Program-made: the position numbers and the translations under genes | Notes under the pieces: model-generated | Database searches by the model: none | Told to the model about the DNA's origin: nothing | The model's input: the letters and a program-made list of their open reading frames with translations, nothing else | Shown here: positions 43,028-51,392 of the stretch, one piece after another | Position numbering within the stretch: position 1 is the stretch's first letter | How the letters are laid out: each line of letters opens with the position of its first letter | DNA from: Micromonospora inositola | Lineage (GTDB): Bacteria > Actinomycetota > Actinomycetes > Mycobacteriales > Micromonosporaceae | Direction of reading: 5' to 3' | Assembly (NCBI RefSeq): GCF_900090285.1 | Contig: NZ_LT607754.1 | Span: 5,730,001 to 5,794,000, forward strand | Length of the DNA: 64,000 bases

Positions 43028-44881
43028 TCAAGCCCGGGCGTCGAGCAGCCGGTCGAGCTCCACGGCCGTGCCGATCAGGGAGAGGTGGCTGAACGCCTGC
43101 GGGAAGTTGCCGGTCTGCTCGCCGGTGGGGGCGATTTCCTCCGAGTAGAGGCCGAGAGGGCTGCTGTAGGTGAGCATCTTTTCGAAGGCCAGCGTGGCGT
43201 CGTCGAGACGTCCGGACTGTGCCAGGGCATTGACGTACCAGAAGGTGCACATGGTGAAGGTGCTCTCCTGGCCGGGGAGGCCGTCGGGTGAGGCGTTCGG
43301 GTCGTACCGGTAGACCAGGCTGTCGCGGACGAGTTCTGCGTCCATGGCTCGCAGCGTTGACTGCCACATGGGGTCCGTGGGCGCGATGATTCCGACGGCA
43401 GGCATGGTGAGCAGTGCCGCGTCCAGGATGTCGGTCGCGTAATGCTGCACGAAGGCACGCCGGCCGGGGTGGAACCCGCGCGTCATGATCTGTTCGTAGA
43501 TCTGGTTCCGGGTACGCACCCACCGGTCGGTGTCGGCCGGTAGTCCGCGTCGATGAGCGAGGCGGACAGCCCGGTCGAGGGCCACCCAGGACATCAGGCG
43601 CCCGTAGGTGAAGTCCTGGCGGCCGCCACGGGTTTCCCAGATCCCGTCTTCGGGCCGGTCCCAGTGCTCGCAGAGCCAGTCCATCATGCGTACGGTGCTC
43701 AGCCACCCGTGGCGATAGATCTGCAGACCATGGCTGTCAGCCTCGTGAAGGGCGTTGAGTGCCTCGCCGTAGATGTCCAGTTGCAGCTGGTTCGCCGCGC
43801 CGTTGCCCACCCGCACGGGCGCTGACCCACGGTAACCCTCGAGGTGGTCGAGCGTCTCCTCGCTGAGATCGGGTGAGCCGTCGACGCGGTACATGATCTG
43901 CAGCGACGCCTGCCGGTCCTCGACTTCCTGGACTCGATCGTTGAGCCAGTCCATGTACCGCCACGCTTCGTCGGTGAAGCCCAGGCAGAGCAGGGCGTGC
44001 ACGGTGATCGACGCGTCGCGGATCCAGGTGTAGCGGTAGTCCCAGTTGCGCTCCCCGCCGATCTGCTCCGGCAGCCCGACGGTGGGGGCGGCGATCAACG
44101 CGCCGGTCGGCGCGTACGTCAGGAGCTTGAGCGTGATCGCCGACCGCTCAACCATCTCCCGCCACCGGCCGATGTAGCGGGAGCGGGCCAGCCAACGCCG
44201 CCAGAAGCCACGGGTCTGCTCTAGCAACTCCTGCACCTCGCCCGGTGTGTAAAAACGCGGCCGGTCAGGTGACACTCCTGTTTCCATAACCACAGCCCCG
44301 GCCTCGCCCTCCCGCAGCGTGGCGATCGCCCGCAAGCCGCCCTCCCCGGTAGGCCGCATTTCCTGCTCGTCGGGCGGGCGTTCGGGGTATCGAACGGTGC
44401 TCACGGCGAGGGAGAGTGAAGGGCTGCGGAAGACGTGCCCCTCGGGGTAGCTATCGAGCTCGTGCGGATCCCGCCCGTAGTTGAAGCGGGGTTGGCAGTC
44501 GATCCGGAACCGCATCGTGCCTCGGACCATCCGCAGCATCCGCACCAGGCGGTGGCGGTCGGTCGCCTCATCCCCCGCGACGGGCATGAAATCCACGAGC
44601 TCACCCACGCCGTCCGCGCTGAGAAACCGGGTGATCAGGATCGCCGTGCCCGGCAGGTACAACTGCTTGCTCACGTACTCGACGCCCTCCGGCAACACCT
44701 GGAAGTGCCCACCCTTGCGCCGATCGAGCAGGCCCCCGAACAGGCTCGGCGAGTCGAACCGAGGGGCGCAGAACCAGTCCAGCGTCCCATCCATCGCCAC
44801 CAGCGCCGCGGTCTGCAGATCACCGATCAAGCCGTGGGCCTCCACCGCAGGGTACGAGTTCACCCGGCCCTCCCACCACAT
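43028..44881 (-). CDS. GH15-type glucan hydrolase (trehalase/glucoamylase-like)
   Basis: 617 residues, the length of actinomycete GH15 trehalases. An N-terminal beta domain (GDLQTAALVAMDGTLDWFCAPRFDSPSLFGGLLD) precedes the (alpha/alpha)6 barrel with ERNWDYRYTWIRDASITV and the late YSEEIAPTGEQTGNFPQAFSH, which contain the acid and base Glu/Asp. Related enzymes split trehalose or maltodextrins in the cytoplasm; there is no signal peptide. Located between the tnpB/ltrA pair and a gene graveyard, with no linked sugar genes. Confidence 0.9.
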   Translation of the reverse strand: MWWEGRVNSYPAVEAHGLIGDLQTAALVAMDGTLDWFCAPRFDSPSLFGGLLDRRKGGHFQVLPEGVEYVSKQLYLPGTAILITRFLSADGVGELVDFMPVAGDEATDRHRLVRMLRMVRGTMRFRIDCQPRFNYGRDPHELDSYPEGHVFRSPSLSLAVSTVRYPERPPDEQEMRPTGEGGLRAIATLREGEAGAVVMETGVSPDRPRFYTPGEVQELLEQTRGFWRRWLARSRYIGRWREMVERSAITLKLLTYAPTGALIAAPTVGLPEQIGGERNWDYRYTWIRDASITVHALLCLGFTDEAWRYMDWLNDRVQEVEDRQASLQIMYRVDGSPDLSEETLDHLEGYRGSAPVRVGNGAANQLQLDIYGEALNALHEADSHGLQIYRHGWLSTVRMMDWLCEHWDRPEDGIWETRGGRQDFTYGRLMSWVALDRAVRLAHRRGLPADTDRWVRTRNQIYEQIMTRGFHPGRRAFVQHYATDILDAALLTMPAVGIIAPTDPMWQSTLRAMDAELVRDSLVYRYDPNASPDGLPGQESTFTMCTFWYVNALAQSGRLDDATLAFEKMLTYSSPLGLYSEEIAPTGEQTGNFPQAFSHLSLIGTAVELDRLLDARA

Positions 44882-45059
44882 CTCACCCGGGACTTACCCT
44901 AACGGGACGGAGCAGGCATAAAGGCTCGAAACTGGCAAAAGCCGACGCCTCACCTTCGGCAGGTCATCGACAGTCCGGGCACAGCGTGCGGGTTGAGCTC
45001 ATCGTGCGGGATGAGCCACTGGTCATCGAACGCGGCGGCGACGTCGCGGAGATCTCCGG

Positions 45060-45290
45060 TCACGCCGTGGCAAATCGCCACCGTTGATCACCAAGCCGGC
45101 GCGGTGGGTCGGCCATGGGTTTCACGTCCGGCGCGCGCAGGTTGGCCTCGAACTGGTCCCTCCGGCGCGCACCCCTCGGGGTGGAGGCGTTCCCGGCATG
45201 GCCCTGCACCCCAGGCCAGGGCCACCGCAGCGGCGCTGGCGCCCATCTCGCGAGCAACCTCGTTGATACCGCTCACTGACCGTCCGACCG
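45060..45290 (-). pseudogene. C-terminal remnant of an aldo/keto reductase
   Basis: Minus-strand pieces read VNEVAREMGASAAAVALAWG and then, one frame over, GARRRDQFEANLRAPD, corresponding to the conserved AKR end (helix before VALAWLL, then PIPGTR and LEENL). At least one indel lies between them. The first 230 or so residues are absent. Confidence 0.6.
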
Positions 45291-45315
45291 CCGCCTGAAA
45301 CACGCAAACCGGCCG

Positions 45316-45416
45316 CTACGAAACCCGGGGCAGCTCACACTTCGCCTTGACATTGAGATCTTGGATCGTGGTTTCATCGGCAACCTCGACCACGAGCAGC
45401 ACATTGATGTATGTCA
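45316..45416 (-). pseudogene. Fragment of a Uma2-family (DUF820) endonuclease-fold protein
   Basis: A 33-codon minus-strand frame between two stops gives VLLVVEVADETTIQDLNVKA, the core beta-strand and D-x-(7)-K motif of Uma2 proteins (PDVVLVVEV.. DLGVKA.. YA). The flanking parts are missing. Uma2 genes are abundant in actinomycetes. Confidence 0.55.
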
Positions 45417-45724
45417 CTCAGCCAGGTGCTTGTGGCGTGGACCGTAACGAAGCAACGCCGCCTGCCGGAAGATACCCGAACCACCCGTCACCGGCAGCGG
45501 GCCACGGACCCTCGCGACGGACATCCGACCAGCACAACCTCCGGATCCTCCCGTGACATGGCCCAATCGGGGGTACCGTCCGGCGGTAGGAACAGCGGCG
45601 GCAGTAGCAGCTCCCGGTCCTCGATCACAGGGGCGTTGATCCGGCCTTGGTGACTGATGGCCGGCGGGAGCCCGGGTGGCCCGGGGCCAGGACCAAAGGG
45701 TTCCCGCCGTCGGGACAGAACACC

Positions 45725-46262
45725 GCAGACAGGACGGACAAGGAGTGGGTACGATGGACGTCAATCTTGAGGTGGTCACGATCCCGGTGTCGGATGTCGA
45801 CAGGGCGCTGGAGTTCTACCGGGATCGCCTGGGCTGGCGACTGGACGCAGACATCAAGGTCGGCGACGACGTCCGCGCCGTGCAACTGACCCCGACTGGT
45901 GACGGCCATACCTCCATCGCGTTCGGCAAAGGCCTGCCGATAGCCGCTGCACCGGGGTCGATGCGGCACCTAGAGCTGGTGACCTCCGACATCGTGGCCA
46001 CACGGGAGGAACTGGCCCAGCGGGGCGTCGACATCACCGAGGTCTACCACGGCCCCGGCAGCCCTTTCTGGCCCGAGGCGCGCCAACCCGGCCCCGACCC
46101 CGAACGTAAGAGCTACAACTCGTACGCCTCATTCCAGGACCCGGACGGAAACGGCTGGACGCTGCAGGAGGTCACCACCCGCCGCGAGGCCCGTTCGTGA
46201 CATCACAAGCCGCGTCCTTGCTCCACCACCTACCGAATGCCGCACACATGTCGATTTTCCAT
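45725..46262 (+). repeat. Long direct repeat, copy A (intact)
   Basis: This stretch matches 53452-53965 plus 55266-55306 with only scattered differences: about 30 bp of leader, the whole VOC gene and about 60 bp of trailer (ACAAGCCGCGTC, then CACCACCTACCG and CACACATGTCGATTTT). In copy B an IS3-family element splits the trailer. Confidence 0.9.
45754..46200 (+). CDS. VOC-family protein, copy A
   Basis: 148 residues: VTIPVSDVDRALEFYRDRLGW opens the first half, MRHLELVTSDIVATREEL the second, ending SFQDPDGNGWTLQEV. Members of this glyoxalase-fold group carry a His/Glu metal site (Glu in DGNGWTLQE). It is nearly identical to the gene at 53481-53936; one visible difference is a 9-nt gap near the end (TTRREARS against TTRMPGREARS). 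AAGGAGTGG precedes the ATG. Function unknown. Confidence 0.92.
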   Translation: MDVNLEVVTIPVSDVDRALEFYRDRLGWRLDADIKVGDDVRAVQLTPTGDGHTSIAFGKGLPIAAAPGSMRHLELVTSDIVATREELAQRGVDITEVYHGPGSPFWPEARQPGPDPERKSYNSYASFQDPDGNGWTLQEVTTRREARS

Positions 46263-46288
46263 GCACATAGCGCCACACGCCGACGATC

Positions 46289-46630
46289 TTGACAGCTGGG
46301 TCGGCCAGTGAGCGCCTGCGCGAGCCACAGCCGGCGGTGCCGCTTCCGGAGGCGTTGCGCGGGGTGGCCGAGGAGACGTCGGCCGCCGGCGTACCGATCG
46401 AGGTGGATGTCGTTGGCTGGGTCCGGCCGCTGCTCGCGGAGGCGGAGGAGCCGCTGTTCGGGGCGGCCCAGGAAGGGCTCGCCAACGTCCGCAAGCACGC
46501 CCGGGCGGCCCGCGCCGCACTGATCCTCGACTATTGGCAGCCGGCTGCTGTTCGGCTGGAGGTGCGCGACGACGGGGCCGGCACGGTCGGTGGCGTCGGC
46601 GGTACGCACTGGTGGACACCGTGGCAATGA
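46289..46630 (+). pseudogene. C-terminal fragment of a NarL-type sensor histidine kinase
   Basis: PLFGAAQEGLANVRKHARAARAAL followed by VRLEVRDDGAG matches the N and G1 boxes of HisKA_3-type kinases. Before it, LPEALRGVAEETSAAG fits the helix after the phospho-His, but the His box, sensor and membrane part are gone, and the expected GHGL..MRERV end is frameshifted. Not functional. Confidence 0.65.
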
Positions 46631-46918
46631 CCTCAAGGCGCGGGTGAGCCTTGCGGTACCGGCGCTTACGCCATCCCGAGCACCACCCGGCTGCGGTGCA
46701 GCACGTTCCGGCACGACGGGCCGGCGCAGCGACCCAGCCAGCGCGCGGACGGCAACCGTCTTGCCGCCGGCTGTCTCATTCAATGCCAGACCTGCACCCT
46801 GGCCGTGGCGGCAGCGGAACCTCGATCAGACGTAACCTCCTCCAGCTGCACCGTGATAGCAATTCGGATATGAACACGCACCACGGCGACATTTCACTGC
46901 TGGACGAGCTGCCCGCGC

Positions 46919-47140
46919 GTGCCGCTGCCGCCGCTGTCGGTGCTGGAGCCGGCTCTGATGCTGGAGGGCGCGTGTGCGCGTGAGGGTCTTCAGGCAGTGG
47001 TCTCGACCGCGCAACGAGCCGCAGAGTTCGGATTCGGTCGGGTGTGGGTCGCCGAACACTACGGCTATTGCTCTGCCGGTAGCGTTGCACCTCCCGTGCT
47101 GGCCACCCATCTAGTGAATGAGGTTCTTGGACGCTGGCCG
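46919..47140 (+). pseudogene. N-terminal fragment of an LLM-class (luciferase-like) monooxygenase
   Basis: LPPLSVLEPALMLEGACAREGLQ.. and AQRAAEFGFGRVWVAEHYG.. with SVAPPVLATHL correspond to the first 70 residues of bacterial luciferase-like flavin enzymes (normally PLSVLDLAPV, then G..R.W.AEHH, then SSAPAVL). The frame is lost afterwards and the next 250 residues are absent. Confidence 0.6.
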
Positions 47141-47175
47141 TGTTCCGGTGAGCACCGCGATGCCTTCGACGCCGT

Positions 47176-47613
47176 CTACACGAGATGCTGATGGCTTGGC
47201 GGGTTGAAGCTCTTGTGAACTATTTCCAGGTGGTTGCCGTCGAAGTCAGCGATGTTGGCTGCGTAGTAGTTCGGGCCGAAGTACGCGCGTGTCGCTGGCT
47301 CGCCCTCGCTCGTTCCGCCCGCCTCAATCGCTGCAGCGTACGCGGCGTTGACCTCGGCCTCATCGTCAGCAACAAACCCTACATACAGTCCGGTTTCACC
47401 GGACTGGCGCTGGCGTAGCCAGATACTGGAGCCGACTGCGACGCCAGACCCGTAGGCCTTGTCGGCCAATCCGTAGAGATCAGGAACTCCCGCGGGTCCG
47501 GTGGAGGAGTCGTAGGTCCCGAGTTCTCTCCACCCCAAGGGCTCTAGGACCGCCGCATAGAAAGCCAGGGAGCGCGGCACGTCGCTTACCGAGATGTAAA
47601 TGTGATCAAGCAC
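47176..47613 (-). CDS. VOC-family protein (glyoxalase fold)
   Basis: 145 residues: MLDHIYISVSDVPRSLAFYAAVLEPLGW, an SSIWLRQRQSG strand, VGFVADDEAEVNAAYAAAIEAGG and the end YYAANIADFDGNHLEIVHK with the metal-ligand Glu. A different VOC subgroup from the duplicated one; close in type to fosfomycin- and glyoxalase-like singletons. Start at ATG 47613. No operon partner. Confidence 0.88.
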   Translation of the reverse strand: MLDHIYISVSDVPRSLAFYAAVLEPLGWRELGTYDSSTGPAGVPDLYGLADKAYGSGVAVGSSIWLRQRQSGETGLYVGFVADDEAEVNAAYAAAIEAGGTSEGEPATRAYFGPNYYAANIADFDGNHLEIVHKSFNPPSHQHLV

Positions 47614-47698
47614 TGTTCATTCCTCTTTGGCGAGTGGACTGTGAATGAGTTCTTGGAAGTTGGCCGCGTTCGAGGATCTGGTCGGCGGTCTTGGCGGA

Positions 47699-47729
47699 TC
47701 ACTGTTGTGTGTCTTTGAACGCGGTGACG
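47699..47729 (-). pseudogene. 3' tail of an isochorismatase-family gene, cut by an IS3-family element
   Basis: 31 nt coding VTAFKDTQQ and a stop align base for base with the end of the intact gene at 55438 (VTAFKNAQP, stop). The IS3-family element begins at the very next base (47730). It is the only remainder of copy A of that gene. Confidence 0.7.
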
Positions 47730-47756
47730 TGAACCGCCCCGAGTCTGGTGGAGTCC

Positions 47757-48065
47757 TCAGACTGTGACCAGGGCTTGCTGGTCGGGTTGATGGTGAGCGT
47801 AGAACATCGATTCGTACTCGTTCGGCGGCAGGTAGTCCAGGGCGGAGTGCAGTCGGTGGTGGTTGTACCAGTCGACCCATTCGGCGGTGGCCAGTTCGAC
47901 CTGGGCGAGGCTGCGCCACGGCCGCCCGGGCTTGATCAGTTCGGTCTTGTAGAGACCGATCGTGGATTCCATCAACGCGTTGTCCAGTGCATCGCCGACG
48001 GTGCCGATGGACGCGTCGATGTCGGCGTCGACGAGGTGAGTGGTGAACCGGAACGACGTGTACTG
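47757..48065 (-). pseudogene. IS3-family transposase orfB, 3' part
   Basis: From YTSFRFTTHLVDADIDASIG to the stop: contains GDALDNALMESTIGLYKTELI, with the third catalytic residue Glu, and WVDWYNHHRLHSALDYLPP. It joins the 5' part (49521-50114) exactly at HSDAGSQ / YTSFRF when the IS30 element and one 3-bp CTG duplicate are removed. Confidence 0.92.
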
Positions 48066-49520
48066 GGCGGATTCAACCGGTGGTCGCAACACCGGGTTGT
48101 TGGAGCGATCGTAGGTGTTCGTCGAGGGCTTCGGCTGGAGTCTTCCAGTCGAGGGTTTTCCGGGGTCGGCTGTTGAGGGCGTGGGCGACGGCGTTGATCT
48201 CGTCGGCGCTCCATCTGGATAGGTCGGTGCCTTTCGGGAAGTACTGCCGCAGCAGCCCGTTGGTGTTCTCGTTGGTGCCGCGTTGCCAGGGGCTGTGGGG
48301 GTCGGCGAAGAACACCGGGACGCCGGTTTCGACCGTGAAGCGTGCGTGCGCAGACAACTCCTTGCCGCGGTCCCACGTCAGCGACCGGCGCAGCTGCTCG
48401 GGCAGTTGGGTGATCGTCTCGGCGAGGGCTTTGCTCATCGTGATCGCCCCATAGCCGGCGAGAGCAGGACCGTTCTTCGTCCGCGGGATCACACCCCAGC
48501 CGGCCTCACGAGGCAGGTGGACTAGCATCGTGAACCTCGTCGTCCGCTCGACCAGTGTCCCGATCGCGGAGCGCTGCAACCCGATGATCAGATCCCCTTC
48601 CCAGTGCCCGGGGACGGCACGGTCCGCGACTTCAGCGGGCCGTTCACTGATCAGCGTGTCGCTTGTGACGTGCGCCCATGCGCGTTGCTTCGCGCGGGCT
48701 CGGGGAACCCGAAGCGCGCGACCGGTCCGCAAGCAGGTGACGAGTTCGCGCTTGAGGGCACCACGGCTCTGGACATAGAGCGCCTGGTAGATCGCCTCAT
48801 GGCTGATGCGCATGGACTCATCCTCCGAGAACTCGGCCCTGAGCCTGCGGGAGATCTGCTCCGGGCTCCACCCGGTTGTCCATGCCCGATCGGCCCGGTG
48901 GGGCTTGTTCCGGCCCTTCCACTGCGGGCCCTGCGGGCCGGTGACCAGTCGGCCATCCGCTGTCCGGATCGCACCCGCAAGCCTTTGCTGGACGTACTCT
49001 CGGAGCCGCTCATTGGCCAGCAGCTTCGCGGTCTTCGGCCGGCGGGCTCGACGTTCCGCATGCCACTGCGCGGTCGAAGCCTTGTAGTCCAACCGGTACG
49101 TCCTGGTCGAGGCGTTGCGCCGCAACTCCCGCGAGATCGTCGACGGGTCTCGGCCAAGCTGGCGTGCGATCTCACGAACGCCCATGCCTTGCGCTCGCGA
49201 CAGAGCGATGTCCTCTCGTTCGCTGAACGACAGATAGCGGCCTGACACCGTCGGCGGCAACGCAGGATTCACGCCGCCAGCGTGCCGGAACCACCGGAAC
49301 CCAACCGGCGACGACACACCCGCCACCGCGGCCGCGTCCTCGGTCATCACACCGGATCGGATCGCAGCCCAAAACTTGACCCTGTCCTCACGCCACGCCA
49401 CCGTCGGCCGCCCCGGCGAAGGAATCTGACCCCGATACTCCCGAACCCGCTTCTGCCCCGGCCCATAAGCCATCGCTCCACCTCTCCGACGAGGTGTTGC
49501 GACGACCGGTTGAATCCGCC
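48066..49520 (-). mobile_element. IS30-family insertion sequence
   Basis: 1455 bp with 28-bp inverted ends (48066-48093 and 49493-49520; GGCGGATTCAACCGGT then one mismatch). A 3-bp target duplication CTG flanks it (48063-48065; 49521-49523). It is complete and sits inside orfB of the surrounding IS3-family element. Confidence 0.93.
48073..49473 (-). CDS. IS30-family transposase
   Basis: 466 residues. N-terminal HTH (YLSFSEREDIALSRAQGMGVREIARQLGRDPSTISREL), then the DDE core: GHWEGDLIIG (first Asp), TWDRGKELSAH (second Asp) and GTNENTNGLLRQYFP (Glu). No breaks. The stop lies inside the left inverted repeat. It cuts and joins DNA to move the element and appears intact. Confidence 0.95.
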   Translation of the reverse strand: MAYGPGQKRVREYRGQIPSPGRPTVAWREDRVKFWAAIRSGVMTEDAAAVAGVSSPVGFRWFRHAGGVNPALPPTVSGRYLSFSEREDIALSRAQGMGVREIARQLGRDPSTISRELRRNASTRTYRLDYKASTAQWHAERRARRPKTAKLLANERLREYVQQRLAGAIRTADGRLVTGPQGPQWKGRNKPHRADRAWTTGWSPEQISRRLRAEFSEDESMRISHEAIYQALYVQSRGALKRELVTCLRTGRALRVPRARAKQRAWAHVTSDTLISERPAEVADRAVPGHWEGDLIIGLQRSAIGTLVERTTRFTMLVHLPREAGWGVIPRTKNGPALAGYGAITMSKALAETITQLPEQLRRSLTWDRGKELSAHARFTVETGVPVFFADPHSPWQRGTNENTNGLLRQYFPKGTDLSRWSADEINAVAHALNSRPRKTLDWKTPAEALDEHLRSLQQPGVATTG

Positions 49521-50114
49521 CTGCGATCCGGCATCCGAGTGGTGGATCAGTCCCGCCTCGACGGGCCGGCCGTCGCGGTCACGGCGCCACAGGCTCATGT
49601 CGAGGGCATCCAGGACCAGGGTGGTGTGCTTCGTGGTGGCCGCCGACCAGCCCACGATCACCCTGGAGTAGACGTCGACGACGAACGCCACGTAGACCAC
49701 CCCGGCGAACGTGGCCACGTGAGTGAAGTCTGCGACCCAGCACCGATTCGGTGCCTGTGCGGTGAAGTCTCGCTGCACCAGGTCCTGCGCCCGTTCGCCG
49801 GCAGGGTCGGCGATGGTGGTGCGGATCTTCTTGCCCCGCACCACGCCGGCCAGGCCGGCCTGCCGCATGAGCCGCTCAACCGTGCAACGGGCCACCTGGT
49901 GGCCGTCGCGCCGCAGCGCCCGCCAGATCTTGCGGGCCCCGTAGACGCCGTAGTTGGCCTGATGCACCCGCCGGATCTCGGCGAGGATCTCGCTGTCACG
50001 CACCGCCCGCGCCGACGGTGGCATGGCTTTGGCCTTGTAGTAGGTGCTGGCGGCGATCTTCATGCCGTGACCAGTCAGGACACGGCAGATCTGCTCGACC
50101 CCGCCGAACTGCAC
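49521..50114 (-). pseudogene. IS3-family transposase orfB, 5' part
   Basis: Begins QFGGVEQICRVLTGHGMKIAAS and includes YGARKIWRALRRDGHQVARCTVERLMR, WVADFTHVATFAGVVYVAFV (first Asp) and IHHSDAGSQ (second Asp), where it is interrupted. Expression in this element type needs a frameshift from orfA (50135-50455); the frame just upstream ([10 protein letters not shown]) supports that. Confidence 0.93.
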
Positions 50115-50134
50115 CCTGTGCGCGTCGATGAACG

Positions 50135-50455
50135 CTACGAGAGATGCTGTGGCCGGTCGAGCTCGGCCGCAAAGAAAGCCGACGCGGCCTTCAAGATCTC
50201 ATTCGCCCGCCGCAGTTCGGCGTTCTCCCGCTTCAGTCGGCGCAACTCGGCGGACTCGTCGCTGGTGACCCCAGCGCGCTGCCCGGCGTCGACCTCCGCC
50301 TGACGGACCCACTTACGCAGCGTCTCGGCCGACCCGATTCCCAGCTTCGCCGCGATCGATCCGATCGCCTCCCACTCGGTGCCGTAGTCACCGCGGTGCT
50401 CCAGCACCAGACGCACCGCCCGCTCCCGCAGGTCTCTCGGGTACTGCCTCGGCAT
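50135..50455 (-). CDS. IS3-family transposase orfA
   Basis: 106 residues: [20 protein letters not shown] and [20 protein letters not shown] form the HTH, followed by the leucine-zipper-like [19 protein letters not shown]. Intact, but its partner orfB is split. Confidence 0.92.
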   Translation of the reverse strand: MPRQYPRDLRERAVRLVLEHRGDYGTEWEAIGSIAAKLGIGSAETLRKWVRQAEVDAGQRAGVTSDESAELRRLKRENAELRRANEILKAASAFFAAELDRPQHLS

Positions 50456-50510
50456 GGCCAGATCCTCTCAAGCAAAGAGGTCTCTACCAGCCCCGGGGCG
50501 GTTCAGCAAC

Positions 50511-50738
50511 TCACGCCCAGATAACAGCGTCCGCAGAGGGGATCGCTGGGGCCGCTGTCACCGACTCAATCGAAGAGCTCGCGGATGACCCCATGGCCCG
50601 CGGCGAGATCACCTTGTCAGGATAGAAGTCGCCGCAGCGACGTACGGCATCGTCCACCGTAGCGACCTTGGCCAACGTCGCCAAGGTACGAAGATCGTCC
50701 ACGTCGCGGGCCCGCGCCGCGAGTGCGGCGCCCTCCAC
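50511..50738 (-). pseudogene. Possible remnant of a DUF6036-like nucleotidyltransferase
   Basis: The frame reads ALAARARDVDDLRTLATLAKVATVDD and FYPDKVISPRA. The pattern RD-x-DD-x-R-x-LA followed by a helix and P-PRA resembles the C-terminal end of toxin-type nucleotidyltransferase fold proteins. The rest is missing; identification is tentative. Confidence 0.3.
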
Positions 50739-51392
50739 CGCGGCGGCCCCGGGCCCCGAGGTTGGCGGGAGTTTTCTCCTCTGCCTCAGAAGACGTGACC
50801 GCCATTAAGGCGGGTGGTCACCCTGGTGGGGCCCGGGCAAGCAAGCGGCTCTGGCTTTAATTGTGCAAGGCTGAGCTTCCGCCCAATCGGCGGGTAGACC
50901 CGTCTTGGCATGGGCGGCGGGTGCGAAGCATGGCGGACCACCGCTCTCCCGCGAGTGAGGTCCTCGGCACGCGCGTCAACACGATCGACTGGCCAAAGTC
51001 GACCTTGCCCATGCCGACAAGGCGCATCTCGGCCGGCAGTTTCAGGACAGCAGGCGTAGTCCGAGGCCGCAGGGCAAGGTGGCCTGCACGGCCAGGATCG
51101 GGAGATGGCGGTTGGGACGGAAGGTGTAGTTGCAGGTGTTGCGGGCGTCGTACCGACCGACGGCACAGCGTCCATGCATGCCTTGCTCGCCAGGACACGG
51201 TGGGGCGAGGCGACGGCCCGTCAGTGAGTTGAACGAGGTCACGGAAGGCCTCGCTCCGTAGACGATGCGGCAGTGGCTGGCTTTCGGAAGTCAACTCAGA
51301 TATGCTCCTGGCATGCGGGGGCTGGATCCCAACCCCCGGGCGGAAGCACGCGTTTCCGCCACGTGGACGCAAGAAAACTCAAGGAGGGTTAC
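50739..51392. other. Gap between IS3 element and hydrolase gene
   Basis: About 650 bp with no convincing gene. Minus-strand pieces near 51000-51240 (GRRLAPPCPG.. RNTCNYTFRPNRHLPILAVQ) look coding but have no recognisable family and are broken. About 100 bp before 51393 resemble the same region upstream of copy B (58660-58765), so the duplication includes the leader. Confidence 0.35.

Larger units (their letters stand above)
47730..50505 (-). mobile_element. IS3-family element, split by an IS30-family element
   Basis: Outer inverted repeats at 47730-47758 and 50477-50505 start TGAACCGCCCCG and agree at about 24 of 29 positions. Without the 1455-bp IS30 insertion the element is about 1.3 kb, with orfA and orfB, as usual. 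No clear target duplication flanks it (ACG left, GCA right). Transposition is disabled by the insertion. Confidence 0.9.

Noticed and set aside
44900..45060. Possible protein on the minus strand (reads like VAAAFDDQWLIPHDELNPHAV)
   Set aside because: Coding-looking but short, no family recognised, no start or RBS.
51000..51250. Minus-strand frame with CNYTFRPNRHLPILAVQ as a gene
   Set aside because: No recognised family, broken by stops and shifts, no RBS; described only as a gap.
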